Assembly: GCF_000956505.1 (NCBI RefSeq)
Contig: NZ_JYIX01000036.1
Span: forward strand, 186,001-250,000
Length of the DNA stretch: 64,000 bases
Source: Microbacterium azadirachtae
Lineage (GTDB): Bacteria; Actinomycetota; Actinomycetes; Actinomycetales; Microbacteriaceae
Reading direction: 5' to 3'
Shown here: piece by piece, positions 35,528 to 46,747 of the stretch
How the letters are laid out: each line of letters opens with the position of its first letter
How positions within the stretch are numbered: position 1 is the stretch's first letter
Made by a program: the position numbers and the translations under genes
Notes under the pieces: model-generated
Database searches by the model: none
Told to the model about the DNA's origin: nothing
The model's input: only the letters and a program-made list of their open reading frames with translations

Positions 35528-35650
35528 AGCTCCTTGGTGCACCGCGCCGGACGTCCCACTCGGCCGCCGCGGGATCATGCAACTCGCGCCCGCCACTGCG
35601 GATCCCTCTGCTGTGGCGCGATGCAAGCACAGTCTTCCCGTGAGATTACG

Positions 35651-35666
35651 GAGCGGTTCCGCTCCC
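35651..35666 (+). promoter_or_regulatory. Hairpin in the rplU leader
   Basis: GGAGCGG-TT-CCGCTCC forms a 7-bp stem about 20 nt before the rplU start. With the long leader it could take part in autoregulation of L21, as known for ribosomal leaders; this is inference. Confidence 0.4.
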
Positions 35667-35684
35667 CAACGAAACAGGTATGAA

Positions 35685-35993
35685 GTGGTTTACGCAGTAG
35701 TGCGCGCCGGTGGACGCCAGGAGAAGGTCGAGGTCGGCACGATCGTTCAGCTCGACCGCCTGAAGGCGGCCCAGGGCGACAAGGTCGAGCTCGCCGCGGT
35801 GCTCCTCGTCGACGGTGACAAGATCACCACCGACGCCGACAAGCTCGCGAAGGTCAAGGTCACCGCCGAGGTCGTCAGCCACCTCCGCGGCCCGAAGATC
35901 GTCATCCAGAAGTTCAAGAACAAGACCGGTTACAAGAAGCGCCAGGGTCACCGTCAGGACCTCACGCGCCTCAAGATCACCGGCATCAAGTAA
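35685..35993 (+). CDS. rplU: 50S ribosomal protein L21
   Basis: A 102-residue large-subunit protein that binds 23S rRNA. It has the conserved [14 protein letters not shown] start and the C-terminal [14 protein letters not shown] basic segment. The start is GTG 35685, giving the standard length; the frame is open further upstream without conservation. A long leader (from about 35534) precedes it, and rpmA follows 20 nt later. Confidence 0.95.
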   Translation: MVYAVVRAGGRQEKVEVGTIVQLDRLKAAQGDKVELAAVLLVDGDKITTDADKLAKVKVTAEVVSHLRGPKIVIQKFKNKTGYKKRQGHRQDLTRLKITGIK

Positions 35994-36013
35994 GCACGAA
36001 GAGGAGCTGAGAA

Positions 36014-36271
36014 ATGGCACACAAAAAGGGTGCGAGCTCGACCCGCAACGGTCGTGACTCCAATGCACAGCGACTCGGCGTGAAGCGCTTCGGCGGCCAG
36101 GCCGTCAACGCCGGCGAGATCCTCGTCCGTCAGCGCGGCACGCACTTCCACCCCGGCGTCAACGTCGGCCGTGGTGGCGACGACACGCTTTTCGCCCTCG
36201 CCGCCGGTGCGGTCGAGTTCGGCGCGAAGGGCGGCCGCAAGGTCGTCAACATCGTCGCGGCTGCCGAGTAA
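36014..36271 (+). CDS. rpmA: 50S ribosomal protein L27
   Basis: An 85-residue protein at the peptidyl-transferase centre. [20 protein letters not shown] is the classic N-terminus; there is no cleavable extension as in Firmicutes. Ribosome-binding site GAGGAG lies before ATG 36014. A double hairpin separates it from obgE, although rplU-rpmA-obgE is a widespread gene order. Confidence 0.96.
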   Translation: MAHKKGASSTRNGRDSNAQRLGVKRFGGQAVNAGEILVRQRGTHFHPGVNVGRGGDDTLFALAAGAVEFGAKGGRKVVNIVAAAE

Positions 36272-38697
<2,426 letters not shown>

Positions 38698-38733
38698 TTC
38701 CGTCATCCGGGCCTCCGCGGCGCGGCGCGTGGG

Positions 38734-38739
38734 TACACT
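38734..38739 (+). promoter_or_regulatory. -10 element of a leaderless proA promoter (TACACT)
   Basis: TACACT, six bases, then ATG 38746, with no ribosome-binding site between, so proA can be transcribed separately from obgE-proB. Confidence 0.55.
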
Positions 38740-38745
38740 GACCGC

Positions 38746-40050
38746 ATGTCCACCGTGATCGCCGACTTCGCCGTGCCCGCAGACGCCTCCGCGCAGGACG
38801 GGACGGAATCGCCCGAGACGCGGATGCGCGCCGCCAAGGAGGCGTCCCGTGAGGTCGCGCGACTCACGAGCGCCGGCAAGGCGGCCGCCCTGCACGCGAT
38901 CGCCGACGCGCTCACGGCTTCCTCGGCCGACATCATCGCCGCCAACGCCCGCGACCTCGCGCGCGGCGCGGAGGACGGCATCGGCGACGGGCTCCTCGAC
39001 CGGCTCCGTCTGGACGAGAAGCGGATCGAGGCGCTCGCGGCGGCCGTCCGCGAGGTCGCGGCCCTGCCGGACCCCGTCGGCCGCGTCGTCGGCGGGCATC
39101 GCATGCCCAACGGCGTCGCCCTCGAACAGGTGCGGGTGCCCTTCGGCGTGGTCGGCGCGATCTACGAGGCCCGCCCCAACGTCACTGTCGACATCGCCGC
39201 TCTCGCGCTGCGCTCGGGCAACGCGGCCGTGCTGCGCGGGGGCAGCGCCGCCAAGGAGAGCAACACCGTGCTCGTGCGCGTCATGCGCGACGCCCTCGCT
39301 GCAGCAGGGGTGACCGCAGAGGCGATCCAGACCGTGGACGACTTCGGCCGCGCCGGCGCCACGGCGATGATGCACGCCCGCGGTCTCATCGACGTGCTCG
39401 TGCCGCGCGGAAGTGCAGGGCTCATCGAGACCGTCGTGACCGAATCCACGGTCCCCGTGATCGAGACCGGGGCCGGCGTGGTGCACATCGTGCTGGACGA
39501 GACCGCGCCGCTGGACTGGGCGCGCGACATCGTCGTGAACGCCAAGGTGCAGCGCCCCAGCGTGTGCAACGCGGTGGAGACCGTCCTGGTGCTCCGCGCC
39601 GCCGCCGACCGGCTCGTGCCCGAGGTCGCGGAGGCGCTGATCGCGCAGGGCGTCACGATCCACGGTGACGAGGACGTCCGCCGGCTCGTGCCCGCGGCGG
39701 TCCCGACGACCGACGAGGACTGGGCCACCGAGCACATGAGCCTCGACCTGTCGATGCGCGTGGTGGACGATCTCGACGGCGCCCTCGCGCACATCCGGCG
39801 GTACAGCACGGGGCACACCGAGTCGATCATCAGCACGGACGCCCTCGCGATCGAGCGCTTCCTGGCCGAGGTCGACTCGGCCGTGGTGATGGCGAACGCG
39901 TCGACGCGGTTCACGGACGGGGGCGAGTTCGGCTTCGGCGCCGAGGTGGGCATCTCCACGCAGAAGCTGCACGCCAGAGGCCCGATGGGACTCGCCGAGC
40001 TGACCAGCACCAAGTGGCTCGCGCGCGGAGCGGGGCAGACGCGCGGCTGA
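38746..40050 (+). CDS. proA: Gamma-glutamyl phosphate reductase
   Basis: A 434-residue ALDH-superfamily enzyme, the second step of proline synthesis, reducing glutamyl-5-phosphate to the semialdehyde with NADPH. The nucleophile is the cysteine in QRPSVCNAVET, and GVVGAIYEARPNVTVD plus LRGGSAAKESN mark the cofactor site. Length is normal. It lies immediately downstream of proB. Confidence 0.96.
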   Translation: MSTVIADFAVPADASAQDGTESPETRMRAAKEASREVARLTSAGKAAALHAIADALTASSADIIAANARDLARGAEDGIGDGLLDRLRLDEKRIEALAAAVREVAALPDPVGRVVGGHRMPNGVALEQVRVPFGVVGAIYEARPNVTVDIAALALRSGNAAVLRGGSAAKESNTVLVRVMRDALAAAGVTAEAIQTVDDFGRAGATAMMHARGLIDVLVPRGSAGLIETVVTESTVPVIETGAGVVHIVLDETAPLDWARDIVVNAKVQRPSVCNAVETVLVLRAAADRLVPEVAEALIAQGVTIHGDEDVRRLVPAAVPTTDEDWATEHMSLDLSMRVVDDLDGALAHIRRYSTGHTESIISTDALAIERFLAEVDSAVVMANASTRFTDGGEFGFGAEVGISTQKLHARGPMGLAELTSTKWLARGAGQTRG

Positions 40051-40098
40051 GGGCTAGACTGAGGAGCTGAGATCCACCCTGATCACTCTGGAGAATCG

Positions 40099-40326
40099 AT
40101 GAACCTCGTCGCACAGCTCGTGCAGACCGCCGCAGAGACCACCGAGCACCACGGCAACGTGGCGCTGGAGACCCTTCCGTTCGGTCTGATCGCCGCCGGC
40201 GTGTTCGCGCTGCTCGGCCTGGTCGCGCTCTCCTACCGCAACGTCGCCAACCGCCACGACCGCAAGGCGCAGGCGTGGGCGGCGGAGCACGGTCACGAAG
40301 GACACGGGGCCGGTCACGGTCACTGA
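40099..40326 (+). CDS. Small single-pass membrane protein with His-rich tail
   Basis: A 75-residue protein with one membrane segment (about residues 28-49, PFGLIAAGVFALLGLVAL) and a histidine-rich tail (HGHEGHGAGHGH). The ribosome-binding site CTGGAG precedes ATG 40099 and a TAGACT -10-like element lies at 40055-40060, right after the proA stop. The tail could bind metal ions, but function is unknown. Small proteins of this type before nadD recur in Microbacteriaceae, as far as I recall. Confidence 0.8.
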   Translation: MNLVAQLVQTAAETTEHHGNVALETLPFGLIAAGVFALLGLVALSYRNVANRHDRKAQAWAAEHGHEGHGAGHGH

Positions 40327-40335
40327 GCTGATCCG

Positions 40336-40932
40336 ATGACGACCACTCCTGCGCCGCGGATCGGCGTGATGGGCGGAACTTTCGACCCCATCCATCACGG
40401 TCACCTCGTCGCCGCCAGCGAAGTGGCGCACTCGTTCGGACTGGACGAGGTCGTCTTCGTGCCCACGGGTCAGCCGTGGCAGAAGAGCGATGTGTCGGAC
40501 AGCGAGCACCGCTATCTGATGACGGTCATCGCGACGGCCTCGAACCCGTCGTTCACCGTCAGCCGCGTGGACATCGATCGTGAGGGCCCGACCTACACGA
40601 TCGACACGCTGCGGGATCTGAAGACCCAGCGCCCCGATGCGGAGTTCTTCTTCATCACCGGCGCAGACGCCGTGGCGCAGATTCTCAGCTGGAGGGATCA
40701 TGATGAACTGTGGGATCTGGCCCACTTCGTCGCGGTTTCCCGACCAGGTCACGTGCTGAGCACGGACGGTCTGCCCAGCGACGACGTCAGCCAACTCGAA
40801 GTCCCCGCCCTCGCGATCTCGTCGACCGATTGCCGATCCCGCGTCCGCGAGGGGGATCCCGTCTGGTACCTCGTGCCGGACGGTGTGGTCCAGTACATCG
40901 CGAAGCATCACCTTTATCGGAGCACGTCATGA
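40336..40932 (+). CDS. nadD: Nicotinate-nucleotide adenylyltransferase
   Basis: A 198-residue nucleotidyltransferase that makes deamido-NAD from nicotinate mononucleotide and [18 protein letters not shown] is the signature with the HxGH motif, and [10 protein letters not shown] is the C-terminal ISSTxIR-like motif with an unusual Asp-Cys in place of the usual residues. The stop overlaps the following gene by ATGA, starting a nadD-X-rsfS translational chain. Confidence 0.95.
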   Translation: MTTTPAPRIGVMGGTFDPIHHGHLVAASEVAHSFGLDEVVFVPTGQPWQKSDVSDSEHRYLMTVIATASNPSFTVSRVDIDREGPTYTIDTLRDLKTQRPDAEFFFITGADAVAQILSWRDHDELWDLAHFVAVSRPGHVLSTDGLPSDDVSQLEVPALAISSTDCRSRVREGDPVWYLVPDGVVQYIAKHHLYRSTS

Positions 40933-42482
40933 GCACATCGGATCAGCACGCGAACATTGCTGATCAGTCAGCCGGCAGCACCCAACTCACCCGCAAGCAG
41001 CTGCGGGAGGTGCGCCTCACCGGATCGACCCCGATCGTCACTCCGGAGGAGGCGGAGGCGTCGCGCTTGCAGAGCGTTGCGGCGGCTGCCGCGGCTGCGC
41101 CGGTGGCGGAGCCCGTCCTCGAGGCCCCCGTTGCGGAGCCCGTCGTCGAGGCCCCTGTCGTCGAGGCCCCTGTCGTCGAGGCCCCTGTCGCTGAGCCCGC
41201 TGTTGCTGAGCCCGCTGCACTGGCTCCCGCGCCGGCCGCGCCGGCCGACGTCGACTCCCAGGACTCCGCCGAGGGCGATGAGCCGCTCACGCGTCGCCAG
41301 AAGCGCGAGCAGGAGCGGCTCCGCACCGGCGCTCTGCCGGTGTCCGATCCGTCCGCCCAGGGCGCTCCGAGCGCGCCTGCCCCCGCTGCCGAGCCCGTTG
41401 CGGCTCCTGCCACGGCGGCCCCCTCGTTCGCCCCGCCGGTGGTCCCGGCCGCGGCGCCTGTCGCATCCGAGCCCGCGCCGGCCGTGCCCGCGACGCCCGC
41501 GGCGTCCGAGATGATCACCGACGTTCCGCGGCCCAGCTACCCGAGCCGTCGCCGGTCGTTCGAATCCACCGCGCCCGTGTCTGCCCCGGAGCCCGACGAG
41601 CAGGACGGCGTCGACGACGCCGAACAGGGCGTCGCCCCGGTCTCGGTCTCCTCGGTCGTGCGCGCCGAGGAGGAGACAGGACGCACGTGGCACGCGGATC
41701 CCGTCGCCGCCGCGCCTCAGCCCGTCGAGGGCACGCGGTCCTCCCGTCCGGCCGATACGGCTCCCGCCTCGGTGCTGCCCGCGGTCCCCGCCGCAGGCCC
41801 GACGCCCGCGCCGGACGCCGACCCGGTGAGCCTGCCCTTCTCGTCCGAGCAGACGGCGCTCTGGTCGGCAGCGGCGGACTCCGCCGCTGAGGCTCCGCAG
41901 ATCCCCGCCGCTCCGACTCCGGCCGCACCCGCCGCGGCCGCGCCGCGCCCCGTACCGCAGACCGCACCTGTCGCGGGTTCCGCGTCCACGGTCAGCGCTG
42001 GTTTCGGCCAGCGCGTGCTCGCCGAGCAGGCGCGCACTCCGCAGGCCGACTCCTTCGACGCGCTGATCGGCGACTCCACGGGCTCGCACCACGCCGCACC
42101 GAACGCGCTGATCTTCCAGCAGGCGCCTGCGGGTCTGTCGCTGTCGGGTCCCGTCGCCTCCACCGGAGAGATCCTCGTCACCGGCAGCTACGACCTTCCT
42201 TCGGGCCTCGGCTCGCGCGGCCACGCCGACGGCGTCGCCGACGGCAAGGAGGTCGACGCCGTGCTCGTCGACGGCGAGCTCGCTCCCGCGTCCTCGCCCA
42301 CCCCGATCGCCGCCAGCGCGGCGATCGGCACGATCAAGCCCGCCGGCGAGGTCATCCGCCCGCCCGAGCCCGAAAAGGGCAACAAGCTCATGCTCGCTCT
42401 GACCATCACCGCCGGCGCTCTCGCCGTCGCCCTGGTCGGCGCGCTCATCGTCGCCATCACCACAGGAGCGTTCTCTTCATGA
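40929..42482 (+). CDS. Pro/Ala-rich protein with C-terminal membrane anchor between nadD and rsfS
   Basis: A 517-residue protein. Most of it is disordered and rich in Ala, Pro, Val and Glu, including a tandem repeat of VVEAP units (three exact 15-base copies at 41142-41186). A single membrane segment near the C-terminus ([25 protein letters not shown]) leaves only a few residues outside. A conserved stretch lies around [20 protein letters not shown] before a less disordered region. It is coupled on both sides by overlapping stop/start codons. I recognise no family; a cytoplasmic-facing anchored scaffold is one reading. Confidence 0.75.
   Translation: MSTSDQHANIADQSAGSTQLTRKQLREVRLTGSTPIVTPEEAEASRLQSVAAAAAAAPVAEPVLEAPVAEPVVEAPVVEAPVVEAPVAEPAVAEPAALAPAPAAPADVDSQDSAEGDEPLTRRQKREQERLRTGALPVSDPSAQGAPSAPAPAAEPVAAPATAAPSFAPPVVPAAAPVASEPAPAVPATPAASEMITDVPRPSYPSRRRSFESTAPVSAPEPDEQDGVDDAEQGVAPVSVSSVVRAEEETGRTWHADPVAAAPQPVEGTRSSRPADTAPASVLPAVPAAGPTPAPDADPVSLPFSSEQTALWSAAADSAAEAPQIPAAPTPAAPAAAAPRPVPQTAPVAGSASTVSAGFGQRVLAEQARTPQADSFDALIGDSTGSHHAAPNALIFQQAPAGLSLSGPVASTGEILVTGSYDLPSGLGSRGHADGVADGKEVDAVLVDGELAPASSPTPIAASAAIGTIKPAGEVIRPPEPEKGNKLMLALTITAGALAVALVGALIVAITTGAFSS
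41142..41186 (+). repeat. Tandem 15-base repeat, three exact copies
   Basis: GTCGTCGAGGCCCCT occurs three times in tandem within a longer run of imperfect copies (about 41108-41217), coding VVEAP. Such runs are prone to copy-number change. Confidence 0.85.
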
Positions 42483-42868
42483 TGCAGTCGCCGTCCGCCG
42501 CAGACATGCTGCAGATCGCCGCCGACGCGGCCCGTTCCAAGGGCGGAGAGGATCTGCTCGCGCTGAACGTGTCGGAGCCGCTGCCGCTCGTCGACATCTT
42601 CCTCCTCGTCACCGGCAACAGCGAGCGCAACGTCGCCGCGATCGCCGACGAGGTCGAGGACAAGATGATCGAGGCGGGCCACAAGCGCGTCCGTCGCGAG
42701 GGCCGCAGTGAGGCACGCTGGGTGCTGCTCGACTTCGGCGACCTCATCGTGCACGTCTTCCACGAGGAGGAGCGCACGTATTACGGTCTGGAGCGCCTCT
42801 GGAAGGACTGCCCCGTCGTGCCGATCGCCGAGCCCGCGCCGCTCGGCGTGCCCGCCGAGCGGGACTGA
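42479..42868 (+). CDS. rsfS: Ribosome silencing factor RsfS
   Basis: A 129-residue protein that binds L14 and blocks subunit joining under starvation. ALNVSEPLPLVDIFLLVTGNSERNV and RSEARWVLLDFGDLIVHVF, followed by YYGLERLWKDCP, are diagnostic. The first ATG overlaps the upstream stop. It belongs with nadD in many bacteria. Confidence 0.95.
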   Translation: MMQSPSAADMLQIAADAARSKGGEDLLALNVSEPLPLVDIFLLVTGNSERNVAAIADEVEDKMIEAGHKRVRREGRSEARWVLLDFGDLIVHVFHEEERTYYGLERLWKDCPVVPIAEPAPLGVPAERD

Positions 42869-42894
42869 TCCGGCGAGGATCCGCGATCCGCGAG

Positions 42895-42900
42895 TAGGGT
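42895..42900 (+). promoter_or_regulatory. -10 element of a leaderless fdhD promoter (TAGGGT)
   Basis: TAGGGT, six bases, then the GTG at 42907. The gene has no ribosome-binding site. Confidence 0.45.
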
Positions 42901-42906
42901 CGAGCC

Positions 42907-43791
42907 GTGGGACGGATCACGACGCTGCGGCCGGTCACCCGGATCGCCCTGGGGGAGGGCGTGCATCGTCGCGCCGACACGCTCGCGGTCGAGGAACCGC
43001 TCGAGATCCGGATCGGCGGTGTGCCGCTCGCGGTCACGATGCGGACCCCCGGCCATGACGTCGAACTCGCGATCGGATTCCTCGTCTCGGAGGGCGTGAT
43101 CTCGGAGAGGGCCGACTTCCGCGCCGCGATCCACTGCGGCGGTCCCGGCACCGGCGGCGCCGAGAACACCTACAACGTGCTCGACACGTCGCTCGCCCCC
43201 GGGGTGCGGCTGCCCGGCGCCGACGAGGCGCGCCGCTTCTACACGACCAGTTCGTGCGGCGTGTGCGGCAAAGCCAGCATCGACGCGGTGCGGACGGTGT
43301 CGCACTACGACGTCGTACAGGACGACGTCGAGGTCGAGGCGGGATGGATCGCGGAGCTGCCGGACCGGCTCCGCGCCGAACAGGCCGCTTTCGACAAGAC
43401 CGGGGGACTGCACGCCGCCGCCCTCTTCGACGCCGTCAGCGGCGAGCTGCTCGTGATCCGGGAGGACGTGGGCCGGCACAACGCCGTGGACAAGGTGGTC
43501 GGCTGGGCGCTTCAGGAGGGGCGGCTCCCGCTACGTTCGACCGTGCTGCAGGTGTCGGGACGGGCGAGTTTCGAGCTCGTGCAGAAGGCCGTCATGGCGG
43601 GGATCCCGATCCTCTCGGCGGTCTCGGCACCGTCCTCGCTGGCGGCGGAGCTCGCCGAGCAGACCGGTCTGACGCTGCTCGGCTTCGTGCGAGGACGATC
43701 CATGAACGTGTACGCGCATGCGCAGCGCGTGCTGATCGATGCGGCGACGCAGGGCGAGGAGCCCGTGCGGGAAGGACAGGCAGAGCGATGA
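42907..43791 (+). CDS. fdhD: Formate dehydrogenase accessory sulfurtransferase FdhD
   Basis: A 294-residue protein that transfers sulfur from a cysteine desulfurase to the molybdenum cofactor of formate dehydrogenase-type enzymes. The essential cysteine pair is CGVC in YTTSSCGVCGKAS; IREDVGRHNAVDKVVG and the C-terminal SRPSFELVQKA-like SGRASFELVQKAVMA are typical. GTG 42907 is used. The stop overlaps the oxidoreductase gene, so the activator and its client are translated together. Confidence 0.95.
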   Translation: MGRITTLRPVTRIALGEGVHRRADTLAVEEPLEIRIGGVPLAVTMRTPGHDVELAIGFLVSEGVISERADFRAAIHCGGPGTGGAENTYNVLDTSLAPGVRLPGADEARRFYTTSSCGVCGKASIDAVRTVSHYDVVQDDVEVEAGWIAELPDRLRAEQAAFDKTGGLHAAALFDAVSGELLVIREDVGRHNAVDKVVGWALQEGRLPLRSTVLQVSGRASFELVQKAVMAGIPILSAVSAPSSLAAELAEQTGLTLLGFVRGRSMNVYAHAQRVLIDAATQGEEPVREGQAER

Positions 43792-46142
43792 GCGACGACG
43801 TGGACGCGCGCGGAGGAACGGCCTTCGGGCTCATGCCGGACGAGCCCCGACAGGGCGGCTACGGGCCGCGCACGACGGCGGCCTGGTCGCGGAAGCCCTA
43901 CCGTCACCCTGCCGCGGGCTGGGGCGCGGCGAAGTCGGTCGGTCAGGTGCTGCTGCGCGAGCGCGAGCCGATCGCGGGTTCCGGCGCGATGCTCATCATG
44001 AACCACGGCGTCTCGGGATACGACTGCCCCGGCTGTGCCTGGCCGGACGATCCGGGCAATCTGCGCCTGGACATCTGCGAGAACGGGATCAAGCACGTCA
44101 CGTGGGAGATGACGCACAAGCGCGTCGACCGGCAGTTCTTCGCGTCGCACACGGTCGCCGAGCTGTCCTCGTGGACGGACTTCGACCTCGAGGATCAGGG
44201 GCGCCTCACCGAGCCGATGAGCTACGACGCCGCGAGCGACCGGTACGTGCCGATCTCCTGGGACGACGCGTTCGCGCTCATAGGCGAAGAACTGCAGGGT
44301 CTCGCCAGTCCTGACGAGGCCAGCTTCTACACCTCGGGACGCCTGAGCAACGAGGCGACGTTCCTGTATCAGCTCATGGTGCGCGAGTATGGCACCAACA
44401 ACCTCCCGGACTGCTCGAACATGTGCCACGAGGCCTCGGGGCGTGCGCTGAAGGCCTCGCTCGCCACGGGCAAGGGAACCGCGGATCTGCGTGACTGGGA
44501 CGAGTGCGACGCGCTCTTCGTCCTGGGCGTGAACGCCGCGTCGAACGCCCCGCGCATGCTGACGGCGCTGTCCGACGCCGTCCGTCGCGGCGCGCAGGTG
44601 GTGCACGTCAACCCGCTCGTCGAGGTCGGGGCGACGCGGACGATCGTGCCGCACGACTTCGTCGACATGGCCCTGTTCAAGAGCACCGCCACCAGCACGA
44701 TGAACCTGCAGGTGCGCCTCGGCGGCGATCTCGCGCTCATCCGCGGGATGGCGAAAGTCGTCTTCGAGGCGGCAGAGGCGGATCCCACCGTCCTCGACAC
44801 CGCATTCCTCCGCGCCTACACGAACGGTCTCGAGGACTACCGGGCGCTGGTCGAGGCCACGCCCTGGGCGGAGCTGGTGCGGCAGTCCGGCCTCAGCGAG
44901 GAGCGGATCCGCGAATCCGCGGCGGTCTACCTCGGCTCGGAGCGGACCGTGATCAGCTGGTGCCTCGGCGTGAGTCAGCATGAGCACGGGGTGGACACCG
45001 TGCGCGAGATCGTGAACCTGCTGCTGCTGCGCGGCAACATCGGGCGCCCGGGGACCGGGCCGTCGCCCGTGCGCGGGCACAGCAACGTGCAGGGCAACCG
45101 CACCTGCGGCATCGACCACCGCCCGCCTGCGTGGACGGATCGGCTGGCGGAGGTCTGCCGCATCGACCCGCCGCGCCATCCCGGTCTGGACACGGTCAAG
45201 ACGATCCGCGGCATGCACGACGGCACGGTCAAGGTCTTCGTCGGCATGGGCGGCAACTTCGTGCTCGCCGCCCCCGACACGGCGTACACCGCCGAGGCGC
45301 TGAGCCGCTGCCGGCTGACGGTGCAGGTGAGCACGAAGCTCAACCGCAGTCACCTCGTCCACGGCGAGAAGGCGCTGATCCTGCCCTGCCTCGGACGCAC
45401 CGAGCGGGATCAGCAGCAGGCCGGTCCGCAGGGCGTCACGGTCGAGGACGCGATGAGCATGGTGCACCTCTCGGTGGGACGCAAGCGGCCGGCCTCGGCC
45501 TACCTGCGCTCTGAGCCCGCGATCATCGCCGGGATCGCGAAGGCCACCCTGCCGGCTTCGCAGACGCCCTGGGACGACTACATCGCCGACTACGACCGGA
45601 TCAGGGACGTCATGGCGCAGGTCCTCCCCGGCTTCGAGGGCTTCAACGACCTGATCCGCAACCGTCACGGCTTCCGCATCCCGCAGCCGGCCCGCGAGCG
45701 CGTGTTCGAGACGGAGTCCGGGCAGGCCGAGTTCTCGCACGCGCCGCTGCCCGATGTGATCCCCGCGTCCGCCGAGACGCTGGTGCTGCAGACCATGCGC
45801 TCGCACGACCAGTGGAACACGACGATCTACTCGAGCAACGACCGCTACCGCGGCGTGAAGAACCTGCGCGAGCTGATCTTCCTGCACGAGGAAGACATGC
45901 GTTCGAGGGGGATCGCGGAGGGGGATCTCGTCGACATCCGGTCGACCTCGAAGGACGGATCCACCCGTGTCGTGCGCTCCTTCCGCGCGGTGCCCTACGA
46001 CCTTCCGCAGGGCTGCGCGGCCGGCTACATGCCGGAGTTGAACGTGCTGATCGGGCACGCCGACTTCAGTGCGCAGAGCGACCAGCCGCTCATGAAGAGC
46101 ATCCAGGTCACCGTCACCCGGTCCGCGGCCCGCGCGGCCTGA
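43788..46142 (+). CDS. FdhF/YdeP-family molybdopterin oxidoreductase
   Basis: A 784-residue member of the DMSO-reductase superfamily in the YdeP branch. The N-terminal GYDCPGCAWPD replaces the usual four-cysteine 4Fe-4S motif with only two cysteines. NMCHEASG supplies the likely molybdenum-ligand cysteine, the MGD-binding segments include LFVLGVNAASNAPR and VGMGGNFVLAAPDT, and the C-terminal barrel begins at TMRSHDQWNTTIYS. E. coli YdeP is linked to acid resistance; true formate dehydrogenase activity is not assured. Coupling with fdhD argues that it needs the sulfurated cofactor. Confidence 0.9.
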   Translation: MSDDVDARGGTAFGLMPDEPRQGGYGPRTTAAWSRKPYRHPAAGWGAAKSVGQVLLREREPIAGSGAMLIMNHGVSGYDCPGCAWPDDPGNLRLDICENGIKHVTWEMTHKRVDRQFFASHTVAELSSWTDFDLEDQGRLTEPMSYDAASDRYVPISWDDAFALIGEELQGLASPDEASFYTSGRLSNEATFLYQLMVREYGTNNLPDCSNMCHEASGRALKASLATGKGTADLRDWDECDALFVLGVNAASNAPRMLTALSDAVRRGAQVVHVNPLVEVGATRTIVPHDFVDMALFKSTATSTMNLQVRLGGDLALIRGMAKVVFEAAEADPTVLDTAFLRAYTNGLEDYRALVEATPWAELVRQSGLSEERIRESAAVYLGSERTVISWCLGVSQHEHGVDTVREIVNLLLLRGNIGRPGTGPSPVRGHSNVQGNRTCGIDHRPPAWTDRLAEVCRIDPPRHPGLDTVKTIRGMHDGTVKVFVGMGGNFVLAAPDTAYTAEALSRCRLTVQVSTKLNRSHLVHGEKALILPCLGRTERDQQQAGPQGVTVEDAMSMVHLSVGRKRPASAYLRSEPAIIAGIAKATLPASQTPWDDYIADYDRIRDVMAQVLPGFEGFNDLIRNRHGFRIPQPARERVFETESGQAEFSHAPLPDVIPASAETLVLQTMRSHDQWNTTIYSSNDRYRGVKNLRELIFLHEEDMRSRGIAEGDLVDIRSTSKDGSTRVVRSFRAVPYDLPQGCAAGYMPELNVLIGHADFSAQSDQPLMKSIQVTVTRSAARAA

Positions 46143-46160
46143 GCGCCGCCGGGTTCGTCC

Positions 46161-46703
46161 TCAGGCGTCCGCGAGCTGCAGCGCCGCCTCGCGGACCGCG
46201 CGGAGGCGCTCTCCGAACCCGTCCGGCACCTCCGCGGGCAGGGCGTCGACCGGGAACCAGCGCACATCCTCGCTCTCGTCGCTGACGGCGATGGGCGCGG
46301 CGGGATCCGCGAGGGCCGCGAAGCCGATGTCCCAGTGCGCGGCGCAGGCGAAGCCCTGCTGCAGCGCATGCCGGTCGAGATCGAGGATCGCGGCCGAGAG
46401 CAGGCGCAGATCGCCGATCCCGGACTCCTCCCGCGCCTCCCGCTGCGCGGTCGCGGAGACCGACGGGTCCTGCGGTTCGACGTGCCCGCCGAACTGCACC
46501 CAGAACCGCCCCTTGCCGTGGAAGCACAGCAGCACCTGGGCGAAGTCGGGGGAGAACACGAAGCAGGATCCCGTGACGTGCTCCGCTCCGCCGTCGCGGC
46601 GCAGTGCGTCATCGCCGCCGGCGCGCACGAACTCGAGATAGGCGTCCCGCACGGGGGAGAACGGCAGCGCGGTCAGGTCGCGGAGCAGGTCGTGATGGCG
46701 CAT
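46161..46703 (-). CDS. NUDIX hydrolase
   Basis: A 180-residue hydrolase of nucleoside-diphosphate-linked compounds. The Nudix box core REAREESGI lies at residues 88-96, preceded by FGGHVEPQDPS; the spacing to the leading glycine is one residue longer than the textbook pattern and the first glutamate is replaced. The metal-binding REXXEE glutamates are intact. The substrate is unknown. ATG 46703 begins MRHHDLL; a much longer open frame extending to 47933 is a shadow of lysA. It is convergent with the YdeP gene. Confidence 0.85.
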   Translation of the reverse strand: MRHHDLLRDLTALPFSPVRDAYLEFVRAGGDDALRRDGGAEHVTGSCFVFSPDFAQVLLCFHGKGRFWVQFGGHVEPQDPSVSATAQREAREESGIGDLRLLSAAILDLDRHALQQGFACAAHWDIGFAALADPAAPIAVSDESEDVRWFPVDALPAEVPDGFGERLRAVREAALQLADA

Positions 46704-46747
46704 CCCGCCATTCTGCCGTGGGATGAGCGGGCCCGTCGCCCTCGCGC

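Noticed and set aside
41108..41217. Tandem repeats as a CRISPR array
   Set aside because: Units are 15 bases with no spacers, and they code VVEAP in frame within a long protein.
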